Assembly: GCA_964549615.1 (NCBI GenBank)
Contig: CAZJVP010000099.1
Span: forward strand, 62,001-126,000
Direction: 5' to 3'
DNA length: 64,000 nt
Source: CAYVLA01 sp964549615 [NCBI: uncultured Thermococci archaeon]
Lineage (GTDB): Archaea; CAYQAE01; CAYVLA01
Position numbers and translations under genes: made by a program. The stretch's first letter is position 1. Every line of letters starts with the position of its first letter. Under the pieces are notes generated by a model. The model was given only the letters and a program-made list of their open reading frames with translations, was not told the DNA's origin and searched no databases. Positions 8,825 through 17,737 of the stretch are shown here, one piece after another.

Positions 8825-9561
8825 GATGAACTCCCCAGCAGTCTTACGATCTCCTCCCTGACGCGCAGCAGCCGGGGGCTGGAGGGATCGCGCGGCTTCC
8901 CGTCCTCAAGCGTTATGTCGGCCTTGATCGTCGCCGGGCAGGAGGAGTAAACGATGATCCTGTCGGCCAGAAAGAGGGCCTCGTAGAGGTCGTGGGTCAC
9001 GAAGACCGTGGTCTTGTTTGCCTTCTCGATCACCAACACGAACTGCCCCAGAACCCTTTTCCTGGTTGCGACATCGAGCGAGTTGAACGGTTCGTCCATG
9101 AGGAGGAGGCTGGGTTCCAAGACGAGGGCTCTTGCCAGCGCCAGCCTCTGTTTCTCGCCGCCGGATAGGTTGGCCGGGCCATCGTTCTGCCTGTCGCCGA
9201 GTCCCACCATCTCTAGGAGCGCCAGGGACCTTGATCGCCTCGCCTCCGGGTTGGGCTCTATCGGCTCTATGCCAAACTCGACGTTGCCCAGCACGCTCCT
9301 CCAGGGCAAAAGTCTGGGCTCCTGGAAGACGTAGCCGACGCGTGTGCCGGCGGTGCCGACCGGCTTGCCGTCGATCTCCATCTTCCCCTCATCCGGCCTG
9401 ATGATGCCGGCTATGACCTTGAGGGTCGTCGTCTTGCCGCAGCCGGTGGGACCCAGGATGCAAGCGATCCCGCCGTCGTTGATGCTAAAGGAGATGCGGT
9501 CGATGACCTTTCCTCTCTGGGGAAAGGAGACTGATATGTTGTCCAGCGTCAGCGACACCAT
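8821..9561 (-). CDS. ABC transporter ATPase, SsuB/TauB type
   Basis: A 246-residue nucleotide-binding subunit. Walker A is GPTGCGKTT (residues 37-45), the Q-loop lies at FQEPRLLPW (79-87), the signature is LSGGEKQR (132-139) and Walker B is LLLMDE (152-157), followed by the H-loop FVTHD. The LLPW segment and size match nitrate/sulfonate/taurine importers. It is the first gene of the transporter operon. A TATA-like element (AAATAGGTAT on the minus strand) lies roughly 30-40 bases upstream. Confidence 0.93.
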   Translation of the reverse strand: MVSLTLDNISVSFPQRGKVIDRISFSINDGGIACILGPTGCGKTTTLKVIAGIIRPDEGKMEIDGKPVGTAGTRVGYVFQEPRLLPWRSVLGNVEFGIEPIEPNPEARRSRSLALLEMVGLGDRQNDGPANLSGGEKQRLALARALVLEPSLLLMDEPFNSLDVATRKRVLGQFVLVIEKANKTTVFVTHDLYEALFLADRIIVYSSCPATIKADITLEDGKPRDPSSPRLLRVREEIVRLLGSSS

Positions 9562-9894
9562 GGCACGTTCAAGTAGGCAGTCTCGAGGCTGAAATACCTA
9601 TTTGGGGCATTGGCCTGAAGCCGGATCGGAGCCTGTGACAGGGATCGGATGCTCCTGAAATTCTTCAAATCCAAGATCCTCCACCGGGCAGCAGGGACTC
9701 TGCCCGAGCCGGATTCCTCGGGATACCCGGATGCCGCCTAGGACCTGAAGGCCGGACCAAGGGACTCCAGCTAGGGCGATCGCCAAGACCCGTCTCGGAT
9801 CAACAGCCGTTCCGTCGTCGCACGGGGAGAAAGGCGTGGCAATCAAGCGCCGTATGATGCACACATTGAAATCGTTAGGTTGCATTAGCCTTGG
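9562..9894. other. Intergenic region with divergent promoters
   Basis: About 330 bases lie between the leftward transporter operon and the rightward PaaK/CapK-like gene. It holds a probable TATA box for the operon near 9590-9600. The long minus-strand frame crossing this stretch has no recognisable domain and is antisense to the ligase gene. No RNA gene seen. Confidence 0.4.
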
Positions 9895-11205
9895 ATGCAA
9901 TTGATCTTCCACCCGCGCGTCAGATTCAGAGAGGGAAGGGAAGCATGCTCGAGGGCAGTCCTCCTCGCAAGACTGCACAAACTCCAACACGCCGAACCCA
10001 AGGCGATCGAGACATACACCAAGAGGAAGCTCGCCCGCATCCTTGATCACTGCCGACGAAGGATACCGTTCTACAGGGACTGGTTCACCAAAAACCCCGT
10101 GGAAAGCTACGATCTGAGCCATTTCCCGATCATCAACAAAGATACCCTGAGAACCAGCCCGACCAGCCATCTCCTGCCCGGGATAGACGAAGAGAAGTGT
10201 TGGACCAACCTCTCCTCCGGTTCAACAGGCGAGCCCATGAGATTCCTGTTCGATAGGTATACCGGGGCCGTCGTGGACAAGGCCGCGTCCTACTTCAACA
10301 TGTTCGAGTCCGGATACACGCTTAGGGACCGCTTGGGTAAGCAAGCCGTGCGGGACATCGGCAAGTGGTGGATGAAGCTTGGGATAATGAGGATGAAGGC
10401 AATCCCGATGGTGGGAGACCATTTCCAGACCATCCGGGAGCTCGTCGACTGGAGGGCAACCTGCCTCTACTTTTCTCCGTCCCTTGGCGAGGCCCTTGCG
10501 ATGGCCAACAATCAATCCAAAGAGCATCTCCGCGTCAAGTGGATCTTCACCTCCAACGAGACGCTCTTCCAGTCTGCCGCAGCCCTGCTCTCAAGCTCAT
10601 TCGAAGCCAAGGTGTTCGACAGGTATGGATCCGCCGAGTTCCCCGGAGTTGCTTGGACATGTGAAGAGAATAACTACCACATAATCCCCGAGCAGATCGT
10701 TGAGACGCTGGATTCAAGGGGGGAGCAAGTAGGACCCGGGGAGAGGGGGATCCTCGTGCTCACAACGCTCAACAATACGGTGGAGCCGCTGGTGCGGTAC
10801 GACACGCAGGACTTGGCGATCGTCGGGGACACAGACAGGTGCGGGTGCGGGAGGACATCTCCTTACCTGAGAAGAGTCGAGGGACGCATCCATGACTTTC
10901 TTGTGGACCATGACGGCTGGGGGATAAGCCCGATGATCCTTAATCCCTTGATGGACGACTACAACAACATCAGACGTTTCAAGGTGCGTCAGACCAAGAG
11001 AGGAGAGGCGGTTGTGGAGATCGTCCCAGCGAGACCCGACATCGATTTGGAAACCATACCGGCCCTCAAGGTAGTTGCTGAGAGGCTTAAGGGAAGGATC
11101 AGCCTCAAAGTCAGGGCTGTGGAGAGCGTAGAGGATACGGGCGGCAAGCGGAGGATCGTGGACTCCGCGGTCAAGCCCGATTGGCTAAGGTCCAGCGAAA
11201 GCTAG
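9895..11205 (+). CDS. PaaK/CapK-like AMP-forming protein
   Basis: A 436-residue adenylate-forming protein of the CapK branch. Visible motifs are LSSGSTGEPM (P-loop-like), FDRYGSAEFPG (ATP/Mg motif), EPLVRYDTQDLA and RCGCGRTSPYLRRVEGR. The N-terminal start (MQLIFHPRVRFREGRE) is similar to that of the ligase at 2560 (MILHPRLRYREIRS), so these two are closer to each other than to the transporter-linked enzyme. Its likely role is activating a carboxylate for ester or amide formation in the surface-polymer pathway; the substrate is unknown. It converges on the GT39 gene. Confidence 0.82.
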   Translation: MQLIFHPRVRFREGREACSRAVLLARLHKLQHAEPKAIETYTKRKLARILDHCRRRIPFYRDWFTKNPVESYDLSHFPIINKDTLRTSPTSHLLPGIDEEKCWTNLSSGSTGEPMRFLFDRYTGAVVDKAASYFNMFESGYTLRDRLGKQAVRDIGKWWMKLGIMRMKAIPMVGDHFQTIRELVDWRATCLYFSPSLGEALAMANNQSKEHLRVKWIFTSNETLFQSAAALLSSSFEAKVFDRYGSAEFPGVAWTCEENNYHIIPEQIVETLDSRGEQVGPGERGILVLTTLNNTVEPLVRYDTQDLAIVGDTDRCGCGRTSPYLRRVEGRIHDFLVDHDGWGISPMILNPLMDDYNNIRRFKVRQTKRGEAVVEIVPARPDIDLETIPALKVVAERLKGRISLKVRAVESVEDTGGKRRIVDSAVKPDWLRSSES

Positions 11206-11342
11206 GCACTGGACATGCGCGGGCCCGCGCCATCGATGCTGCCTATCCTGTTGGCAGGCGGCGCGATTGTCGGGCAGAAATCACCGGAACGACCACAGGA
11301 AATGGCCGCCATCCGTTCCAGTGGGCGACCTTGGCATGGGGA

Positions 11343-12821
11343 CTATTTTCGCAGTACGTAGTGGAAGACGTTCAACTCAGCGAAAACGTAGTGAGATTCG
11401 CGCATTCCATATTCCTCGAAGTACTCCTTGGGGTAACCCTCTCCGCTGTAGGCCACGATCGTCCAGAAACCTTCCTTGCCGGCTAGGATGCTAGGCAGTT
11501 GGTCCGTTGTCAGGATCTCCTTGTTAACCCTGGGCACGGTTCCCGGCGTCGGTCCGAGAGGATATGCCTCAGGAGAAGCCTCTCGGTAGTAGTAGTGGAG
11601 GGCTTCATAGAATCCGGAAGGCCAAACGAACACCACCTCATCCACCGAGGCTTCTTCGCACAGAAGACTGGCTACATCTCGCCACTGTTCGTTCTGGAAA
11701 TCCCTGTAGTAGGGGACGAGAGGCTGTGAACATGTGAGGACCATGCTTGCAAGAAGCAGGATTCTCCATTTTCTGGTCTGGAAGAATTGGACCGAACGCG
11801 CTACCAAGATGTAGACGGGAAAAGAAGCCGCTATAGTGTACTTGGTCACGTATAGAGGGATTGCGACAAGCGAAAAGGCCAGCGGAAGGCCGACGATGCA
11901 GCCGAGCCAGAGACCAAGAAAGGAAAGTGCGCCCGGGTCGGCCAGGGAAACTTTCCACTCGAAGGTGTGCAGGGAAGAAATGGGCTTTCGGAGCTCCCAA
12001 GCGCCACGGAGTTTGGTAAAGGAGAAAAGTCCTATGGTGGCCAATGCGGTGAAGAATGCGACTTTCCACTCCTGGCCCCCTATGTACTCCGCGAAAGTCC
12101 TGAAGACGGTGGCCATTGTTGGTTTCTTTATCCACCCGATTAGGGACACCCGATCACTCTGCGCCGTGAACAGGAGCAGCCACAAAACGAAAAGCAAGCC
12201 GATAGACAGCTGAACGACCATCAACGTTTTCCCGACAGGCTCGTTTCGTTTCCGCAGAAGTACCCAGAGCAACTGGAAGCCTAGGGCAAGGACACCGTAC
12301 ACATGCAGGAAGGCCAAAGCAAGGGACGTTACCGCGTAGAGGACGAGATCCCTCCTCCGGCAGCGACGCAGGAGGCGGAGAAGAAGGATAATCGATGCCA
12401 GCGACAAGAACGCCAGTGCCGAGTACATCCGGGCCTCCTGGGAGTGGTGGATGTGGAATCGCGATAAAGCCACGATCAGGGCTGTGACGAGCCCAGTCTC
12501 CTCTTCAAAGAGGGATCTGGCAACGAGAAAGACCAGAGGAATGCACAGGACCCCGAAGACCACGGACAAAGAGCGCGTGCCCCGTTCGGAATCGCCGAAT
12601 GCGGCTGACCATCCCTTGAGAAGGAGGTAGTAAAGGGGCGGATGGGTGTCCTGAGCGACGCGTGTGTTGAATATGTCGCCCAAGGAACCCGAGATCCTGT
12701 TCACGCTGGACACCTCGTCCAGCCAGTAGCTTTCAGCCCCCAACTGGACCAGCCTGAGCACGGCGCCAATGAGGCATATGACGCTTAACGCGATGAGGAC
12801 ACGTCGTGTCTCCAACTTCAC
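11343..12821 (-). CDS. GT39-type membrane glycosyltransferase
   Basis: A 492-residue polytopic membrane protein of the PMT/ArnT-like GT-C superfamily, which moves a sugar from a polyprenyl-phosphate donor on the outer face of the membrane. It shows the first-loop acidic motif SYWLDE (catalytic Asp), the loop motif HPPLYY and HHSQEARMY before the next helices. The C-terminal soluble domain contains VFVWPSGFYEALHYYY. It starts with GTG overlapping the stop of the 2-epimerase gene (GTGA), so both form an operon. It is one of three related genes in this window and the most divergent. Confidence 0.85.
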   Translation of the reverse strand: MKLETRRVLIALSVICLIGAVLRLVQLGAESYWLDEVSSVNRISGSLGDIFNTRVAQDTHPPLYYLLLKGWSAAFGDSERGTRSLSVVFGVLCIPLVFLVARSLFEEETGLVTALIVALSRFHIHHSQEARMYSALAFLSLASIILLLRLLRRCRRRDLVLYAVTSLALAFLHVYGVLALGFQLLWVLLRKRNEPVGKTLMVVQLSIGLLFVLWLLLFTAQSDRVSLIGWIKKPTMATVFRTFAEYIGGQEWKVAFFTALATIGLFSFTKLRGAWELRKPISSLHTFEWKVSLADPGALSFLGLWLGCIVGLPLAFSLVAIPLYVTKYTIAASFPVYILVARSVQFFQTRKWRILLLASMVLTCSQPLVPYYRDFQNEQWRDVASLLCEEASVDEVVFVWPSGFYEALHYYYREASPEAYPLGPTPGTVPRVNKEILTTDQLPSILAGKEGFWTIVAYSGEGYPKEYFEEYGMRESHYVFAELNVFHYVLRK

Positions 12822-14146
12822 CCAACCCCAGATCTGTATGACGTTCTCGATCTCCCGCTCTTGATGCTCTCAATCAGAATTCCCGGGCCGTGGACCAGCG
12901 CGCGGTAGGACTCGGGCGCCTCCGTGCTCGGTAATCCTTGTCTTGTGAAGCAGAGATGGCAAAACGGTCTGACCCGCTCATACGTATCCGCGTCCATCCT
13001 GACCAACCTCATCTTGGGGTAGCCGAGCCTCATCTGGTCGGCCAGCTGGCAGGGTTGATCGTTCCACTCGATGATTCCGGCGACAATTCTCATGGCCGAG
13101 TCAGGCCTCCCCATGATGTGAGGCGAGGCACGACACTTTCTGGATATTTCGTCCCTTGCGTCCACCACGCCGTGCGCCATCTGGATGATCGTTTCGGTGC
13201 AGCTTCCTACAAGGAAGTTGGCGCGCGCCTCCACCGTCTCCGGCCATTCGGTGTTTCTCCTCAGGGTGAGGCACGGGGTCGCTAAGAGGTAGGCTTCCTG
13301 TTGCAGACCCCCGGAATCGGTAACTATGAACGCCGCATCCTTGATGAGGGAAAGCGCGGCAAGATAGGAGACGGGGGGAATCAGGCGAACTGCACCAGTT
13401 GTATTGAAGAGCCCAAGACGCCTCGCCGCCCTCCGCGTCCTAGGGTGGATCGGAAATACGACTGGTAGGTCCAGCTTTGCAAGTGCGGAGAAAATGGATG
13501 ACAACTTAGCTGGGTCTTCTACGTTCTCCTCCCTGTGAACGGTTGCTAGGACATAGCGCGAGGGCTCTAACCCCAAGCTCTGCGCCGCGTTCGCCTCCGC
13601 AATCGATTCCGAGAGCGATGAAACAAGCGACACGATGGGATGCCCATACTGGAATATTGAAGCTGGACGGATTCCCTCCCGGAGGAGGTTGAGGGTTGCA
13701 GTCTTGGTCGGGGCGAAATGAACCCTCGAGCACGCAGAAATGGTCACCCTATTCCTCTCTTCCGGCATCGCTGGGTCGAAAGACCTACAACCCGCCTCTA
13801 TATGGGCCATGGGAAGGCCCATCCTCGACGCGGCAATCGCCGCGCCGAGAGTGGAGTCAGTATCTCCCACCGCAACGACCATACCGGTCCCGGTATCGCG
13901 AAAAGTCCTTGCCAGCACACGAATCGTTGTGGCCAGACGACTGAGGGGCTCCCGAGGAACGAAAGGCAATATTGCCTTGGGTCTGGGTAGATCGAGCTCG
14001 GGTATGTGTCTCTCGCTGAGCTCCCAATCGTAATGCTGCCCGGTGTGCAGCAACTGGAAATCTAGGTCCCTCCTTCTCATCTCACGGATGATCGGGGTCA
14101 TCTTTATGATTTCGGGGCGCGTGCCCACGACCAAAGCTATGTTCAT
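12818..14146 (-). CDS. wecB: UDP-N-acetylglucosamine 2-epimerase with C-terminal extension
   Basis: A 442-residue cytoplasmic enzyme that interconverts UDP-GlcNAc and UDP-ManNAc. The family motifs are GTRPEIIK, HTGQHYD, GDTDST, HIEAG, PEERNR, TVHREEN and TDSGGLQQEA, which include the catalytic Asp, the two Glu and the His. The frame stays open further upstream, but the ATG at 14146 gives the normal MNIALVVGTRPEI start. The usual protein is about 370-380 residues; here about 60 extra residues follow the end of the epimerase fold and contain RPFCHLCF. The gene sits directly before a GT39 gene (4-base overlap). Confidence 0.92.
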   Translation of the reverse strand: MNIALVVGTRPEIIKMTPIIREMRRRDLDFQLLHTGQHYDWELSERHIPELDLPRPKAILPFVPREPLSRLATTIRVLARTFRDTGTGMVVAVGDTDSTLGAAIAASRMGLPMAHIEAGCRSFDPAMPEERNRVTISACSRVHFAPTKTATLNLLREGIRPASIFQYGHPIVSLVSSLSESIAEANAAQSLGLEPSRYVLATVHREENVEDPAKLSSIFSALAKLDLPVVFPIHPRTRRAARRLGLFNTTGAVRLIPPVSYLAALSLIKDAAFIVTDSGGLQQEAYLLATPCLTLRRNTEWPETVEARANFLVGSCTETIIQMAHGVVDARDEISRKCRASPHIMGRPDSAMRIVAGIIEWNDQPCQLADQMRLGYPKMRLVRMDADTYERVRPFCHLCFTRQGLPSTEAPESYRALVHGPGILIESIKSGRSRTSYRSGVG

Positions 14147-14225
14147 CGATCCTGAGCTTTCTCGCCTGCTCTTAGACCTCGTTTTGGTAGGGCTTCGATT
14201 CATCTCGATCGAGCCTGAGGTAAGC

Positions 14226-14235
14226 GAGAAAAAGC
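14226..14235 (+). promoter_or_regulatory. TATA-like box for the deacetylase gene
   Basis: AGAAAAAGCC is centred about 27 bases before the ATG at 14256 and helps choose that start over the upstream open frame. Confidence 0.4.
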
Positions 14236-14255
14236 CTCATGCGACCGGATTTCGA

Positions 14256-15149
14256 ATGAAGGCAGCAATACAGGTTGACGTGGACGGGGACTGGACTTAC
14301 AGAAGCTACCTCGGGCTGGAAACAACGGTTGAAAAGGACGAGCTTTTCGCAGAGGCAATGAACGCAGTTCTGACAAAGCTCGAGGAGCACCAGCTACCTG
14401 CCACCTTCTTCGTGGTGGGAAGGGATCTACAAGTTGATTGGAAAGCTAGGATACTGAAAAGGGCTGCGCGCTCCGGCCACGAGATCTCCAATCACTCAAT
14501 GAACCATATCCTGAATTTCGCCGAACTCAAGGAAATGGATGTGGCTTCTGAGATAGACGAGTCCGCCCGAATGTGCCTCGAGAAGCTCGGAGTCGTGGTC
14601 CGTGGCTTCAGGGCCCCCGGCTTTGACCTTCACCCCAAGGCGCTCAGGTTGCTCCGAGCGAGGTCTTACGTCTATGACTCGTCCGTGATCCCGACATTCG
14701 TCTATCCGTTGGCTCTGGCAGCAGATCGCCTGTTCCACTTGGCCAGAGGTACCCCCATACCACATTGGAGGCACGGGCCAAAGTTTGGCTGGTTTGTTGC
14801 ACCTCTGGCCCCCTATTTCCCCTCCGACGATGACTTCTTGACCGGTGGCGCTATAGAGGTCCTTGAGGTGCCTGTGTCTACCCACCCCACTACTCGGATT
14901 CCGATCCACATGGCCTTCAGCCTGGTCCTCGGGTCGAGATGGTTTGAGATCGGCGTAAGGTCGCTGCGTCGGAAGGGCCTCCCCCTTGTCTTCCTCATAC
15001 ACCTGAAGGATTTTCGTGCCTTGCTGGACGGGCGTAACGCCAAGGCGCTTCGAATGACCGATCACGTCCTGACGAGAATCGCAGAGGAATTTGAACCCAC
15101 CACTACCCTGGAGCTTGCGCGGGAATGGACCGCCAGGCTGGCACCCTAG
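14256..15149 (+). CDS. Polysaccharide deacetylase (NodB family)
   Basis: A 297-residue NodB-homology protein. Motif 1 appears as DVDGDW, the TFF strand as ATFFVVG, the metal-binding motif 2 as SGHEISNHSMNH (H-S-x-x-H) and motif 3 as RAPGF. Such enzymes remove N-acetyl groups from amino sugars in polysaccharides or lipid-linked sugars. The frame is open from 14043, but that segment overlaps the divergent 2-epimerase gene and lacks domain content; the ATG at 14256 starts the NodB fold. No signal peptide is seen, so it may act on the cytoplasmic side on a lipid-linked intermediate. Confidence 0.85.
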   Translation: MKAAIQVDVDGDWTYRSYLGLETTVEKDELFAEAMNAVLTKLEEHQLPATFFVVGRDLQVDWKARILKRAARSGHEISNHSMNHILNFAELKEMDVASEIDESARMCLEKLGVVVRGFRAPGFDLHPKALRLLRARSYVYDSSVIPTFVYPLALAADRLFHLARGTPIPHWRHGPKFGWFVAPLAPYFPSDDDFLTGGAIEVLEVPVSTHPTTRIPIHMAFSLVLGSRWFEIGVRSLRRKGLPLVFLIHLKDFRALLDGRNAKALRMTDHVLTRIAEEFEPTTTLELAREWTARLAP

Positions 15150-15248
15150 CCGGATGGATTCAATACCATCTACGAACCTGCTGAGGCAGCTCACCACCAA
15201 GTGAAGCGAAAAGTAATCTTCTCAAATAGGAGGTCAAGACGAACCTTC

Positions 15249-16004
15249 ATGCATCGAGAAGCGTCGATCAGCGTCATCCTGCCCATGTTCAATGAGGCGA
15301 CCAACGCCGCCTGCATTGTGGCCGTGGGAGGAATGCTCGAGCGGACTGGCCGCTCCTGGGAGATCATCGTTGTGGACGACGGCAGCACGGACGGCACGGC
15401 CTTGGCCGTTACCGCGGCCGCGAAGGGCATGCAGAACGTCACGATCCAATCCCATCAGCGAAACGAAGGATTGGGGGCCGCGATCCGGACGGGAGTTTCG
15501 GCTTCCACAGGCGAGTGCATAATCGTTCTGGACGCCGACCTGTCCTACGATGTGCGATGCATCCCGAAACTCTTGGAGAAGATGGAGAACAACGATGTGG
15601 TCGTGTGTTCGCCGTACATGAAAGGCGCTTCCTCTGAGGGGCCGCCCAGAACCAGAATATGGGCCAGTAGGGCCGTCAATACCTTGTACAGGGCGCTCAT
15701 AGATCGGGGGCTCACATGTTACACAGGCATGGCGAGGGCGTACAGGCGTGACGCCCTCCGGTCGGTGGAATGGTCGTCCGACGGTTTTGAGAGCCAAGCG
15801 GAGATCCTGGCGAGGCTGGTATTGCAGAACCGTGCTATCTGTGAAATACCTGTCGTCCTCAGCAAAAGAAGAGCGGGCAGATCCAAGCTCGCCGTACATC
15901 GAGAAATACTGGCGCACCTGAAGCTGCTCGCGCGGCTCGCGTTTCTTGCGTCGTCATGTCGAAGATCCCAGAAAGGGCAACGCCAGGGATATGTTCTAAC
16001 TTGA
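15249..16004 (+). CDS. Polyprenyl-phosphate-type family 2 glycosyltransferase
   Basis: A 251-residue enzyme like dolichyl-phosphate mannose or glucose synthases. Motifs: SVILPMFNE, VVDDGSTDGT, LDADLSYD as the DXD site, and the Arg-rich RRAGRSKL near the C-terminus. It should load a sugar from a nucleotide donor onto polyprenyl phosphate, feeding GT39-type enzymes. The upstream GTG at 15201 is also open, but the ATG at 15249 sits just before the fold and 20-27 bases after a weak A/T box. The last nine bases overlap the convergent oxidoreductase. Confidence 0.82.
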   Translation: MHREASISVILPMFNEATNAACIVAVGGMLERTGRSWEIIVVDDGSTDGTALAVTAAAKGMQNVTIQSHQRNEGLGAAIRTGVSASTGECIIVLDADLSYDVRCIPKLLEKMENNDVVVCSPYMKGASSEGPPRTRIWASRAVNTLYRALIDRGLTCYTGMARAYRRDALRSVEWSSDGFESQAEILARLVLQNRAICEIPVVLSKRRAGRSKLAVHREILAHLKLLARLAFLASSCRRSQKGQRQGYVLT

Positions 16005-17279
16005 CCTCAGGTAGTTCATGACCCTTGAAGCTGCCAAGAATCCTGACTCGGCGGCGGATCCAATCGTGGGCATTTCAGGGTACATCAGATGAGCGCCCGC
16101 TGTGAAAACGCCCCTTGGCAGGAAGTTTTCTTCGCTAACCAGTGTCTGGAAATCCCTGGTGAAGATCGGGGATGCGAACCGTTCCCTGAACACACGGACC
16201 TCTCTGATCTTCGACCCGAAGCCTGGGAAGATCTTATCCAGACTCGTCTTGGCCTCTTCTATGACGGCCTCGTCGCTCGCCTGCCAAGACGGATCAGCGA
16301 CGCCCAGATAGCGGTAAGCGTAGCAGATGGCCATGCCGCTCGGCCCGCCGTATCGGTCAAACAGGTGGTGAATCAAGCCACCCAAAGGTATATCGTCGTA
16401 GGCGAAGACTATGCTAAGGTTCCGGTCGATCATTCTTTCCTCAAGAATAAAGCACAGGTTGATGATCGACTGATATTGTATGCCATGAAGCTCGCCGCTG
16501 CCGCAAGGAGGCATAGATAGCAATTCCCCGCGAGGGATGCAAGCGACGACCGCGTGGACATCGATTTCATCCTTTCCATCAGTCCCTTGAACCTCCGCTC
16601 GATAGCCTTCGGGCTTCGCCCTCAAGTTCGTCACCTCGCAGCTCGTTTCGACTCTGCCGCTGTTCTTTTCGATGCAACTCCTCAGCGTCTGTACCAAGAG
16701 TTCGAGCCGGTTGCCGAGGACTCCAGTCTTGCTGCCCATCCGTACCGAGTTTTGCAGGCGGTTCCACACCCAGGACGCCGATAGGCCGTGTAAGCCTTGT
16801 TTGTACTTGACCCACGACAGTGGTTCGAAGAAGCCTGTCGTAGCTTCCTTGCCCACCTTGCTCAACAGCCATTCGCTTGCCGACCTTCCCTCAATATCGT
16901 CCCCGGTCAGGCCGAGAAGTGCCTCCAGGGACAGAATTCCCAGCCTAATTCTGCTACCAAAGGGCAGGGGCTTGAAAGTCAGAAGGCTCAGCGGAGACGT
17001 AATGCCATACAACCCTCCGTTGAAATGGAAACACGTCTCAACTCTCTCCCACCTGACTGCTTCTAAGAGTCCCAGCCTTTGCAGGAGGGCGAGCGCAGCA
17101 TCATCGGTTGGCAGCACGTTATGGCAAAACCGCGGCAACATGAGATGTCCCTGTCGAAAGCTTGAACAAAGACCCCCAAGGGACGGGCTCTTCTCGACGA
17201 GGACAGTATCCACATTGGAAGAAAGGCTGAGGGCGCAACAAAGGCCACTGATTCCGCCGCCAACAACCAAGACTCTCAT
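15996..17279 (-). CDS. FAD-dependent amine-oxidase/PPOX-like oxidoreductase
   Basis: A 427-residue flavoprotein. The N-terminus has the Rossmann dinucleotide motif VLVVGGGISGL, and the C-terminus has GVFTAGAHLMYPEMPTIGSA, the second FAD contact of the protoporphyrinogen-oxidase/UDP-galactopyranose-mutase-like class. Members oxidise, desaturate or isomerise diverse substrates. Placement among nucleotide-sugar and glycosyltransferase genes suggests a sugar or lipid substrate, but this is not shown. The frame is open to 17429; the ATG at 17279 gives a standard N-terminus for the fold. Confidence 0.8.
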   Translation of the reverse strand: MRVLVVGGGISGLCCALSLSSNVDTVLVEKSPSLGGLCSSFRQGHLMLPRFCHNVLPTDDAALALLQRLGLLEAVRWERVETCFHFNGGLYGITSPLSLLTFKPLPFGSRIRLGILSLEALLGLTGDDIEGRSASEWLLSKVGKEATTGFFEPLSWVKYKQGLHGLSASWVWNRLQNSVRMGSKTGVLGNRLELLVQTLRSCIEKNSGRVETSCEVTNLRAKPEGYRAEVQGTDGKDEIDVHAVVACIPRGELLSMPPCGSGELHGIQYQSIINLCFILEERMIDRNLSIVFAYDDIPLGGLIHHLFDRYGGPSGMAICYAYRYLGVADPSWQASDEAVIEEAKTSLDKIFPGFGSKIREVRVFRERFASPIFTRDFQTLVSEENFLPRGVFTAGAHLMYPEMPTIGSAAESGFLAASRVMNYLRSS

Positions 17280-17737
17280 CGAATTACCCTCCGGTCGAAC
17301 CAAAGCGAGTGCCCTCCGCCTCTCAATGGAAGATGCAACGCGGCAACCAATAGACCCCGCGTCTCGGGGACGTGCTATTAACGCTTGCCTGACTGAGAAG
17401 TCAGGTTTGGGTGTCGACATTCGAAACACGCCGATGCTAGATCTCGGCTTGACGTAACCGCGTGGCCCCTGCCAGCGAGGGTCGCCTTGTTGTCAGATGA
17501 CCTTCTCCATAGACCGGTCGGTGAGCCAGGAGTGTGCCACAGAAGAATGACGCGGCCCCGCGACTTACGATGGGCAAGGCCGTGTAGAACCCTTGGTACG
17601 CATGCTCGTTCTGGTCGCGTGCCGGGCGGGCCCGGTGCGGCCAGCCTGAAGAGGGCGAGTACACCTAGGGCCATCTCGAAAAACTAGGGCGGCTTGGGGT
17701 AGACATGCGGAGCAAACGCTGCGAACACAGTCAGGCA
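17280..17737. other. Intergenic region, no gene seen
   Basis: About 460 bases. Short frames on both strands have no family signature. It separates the oxidoreductase from the 3' end of asparagine-synthetase-like gene 1. Confidence 0.4.

Noticed and set aside
14147-14255. Longer starts for the divergent 2-epimerase and deacetylase genes
   Set aside because: The two extensions overlap each other and add no domain residues; normal family starts lie at 14146 and 14256.
14496-15200. 234-codon minus-strand frame antisense to the deacetylase gene
   Set aside because: No domain and fully opposite to a gene with clear NodB motifs.
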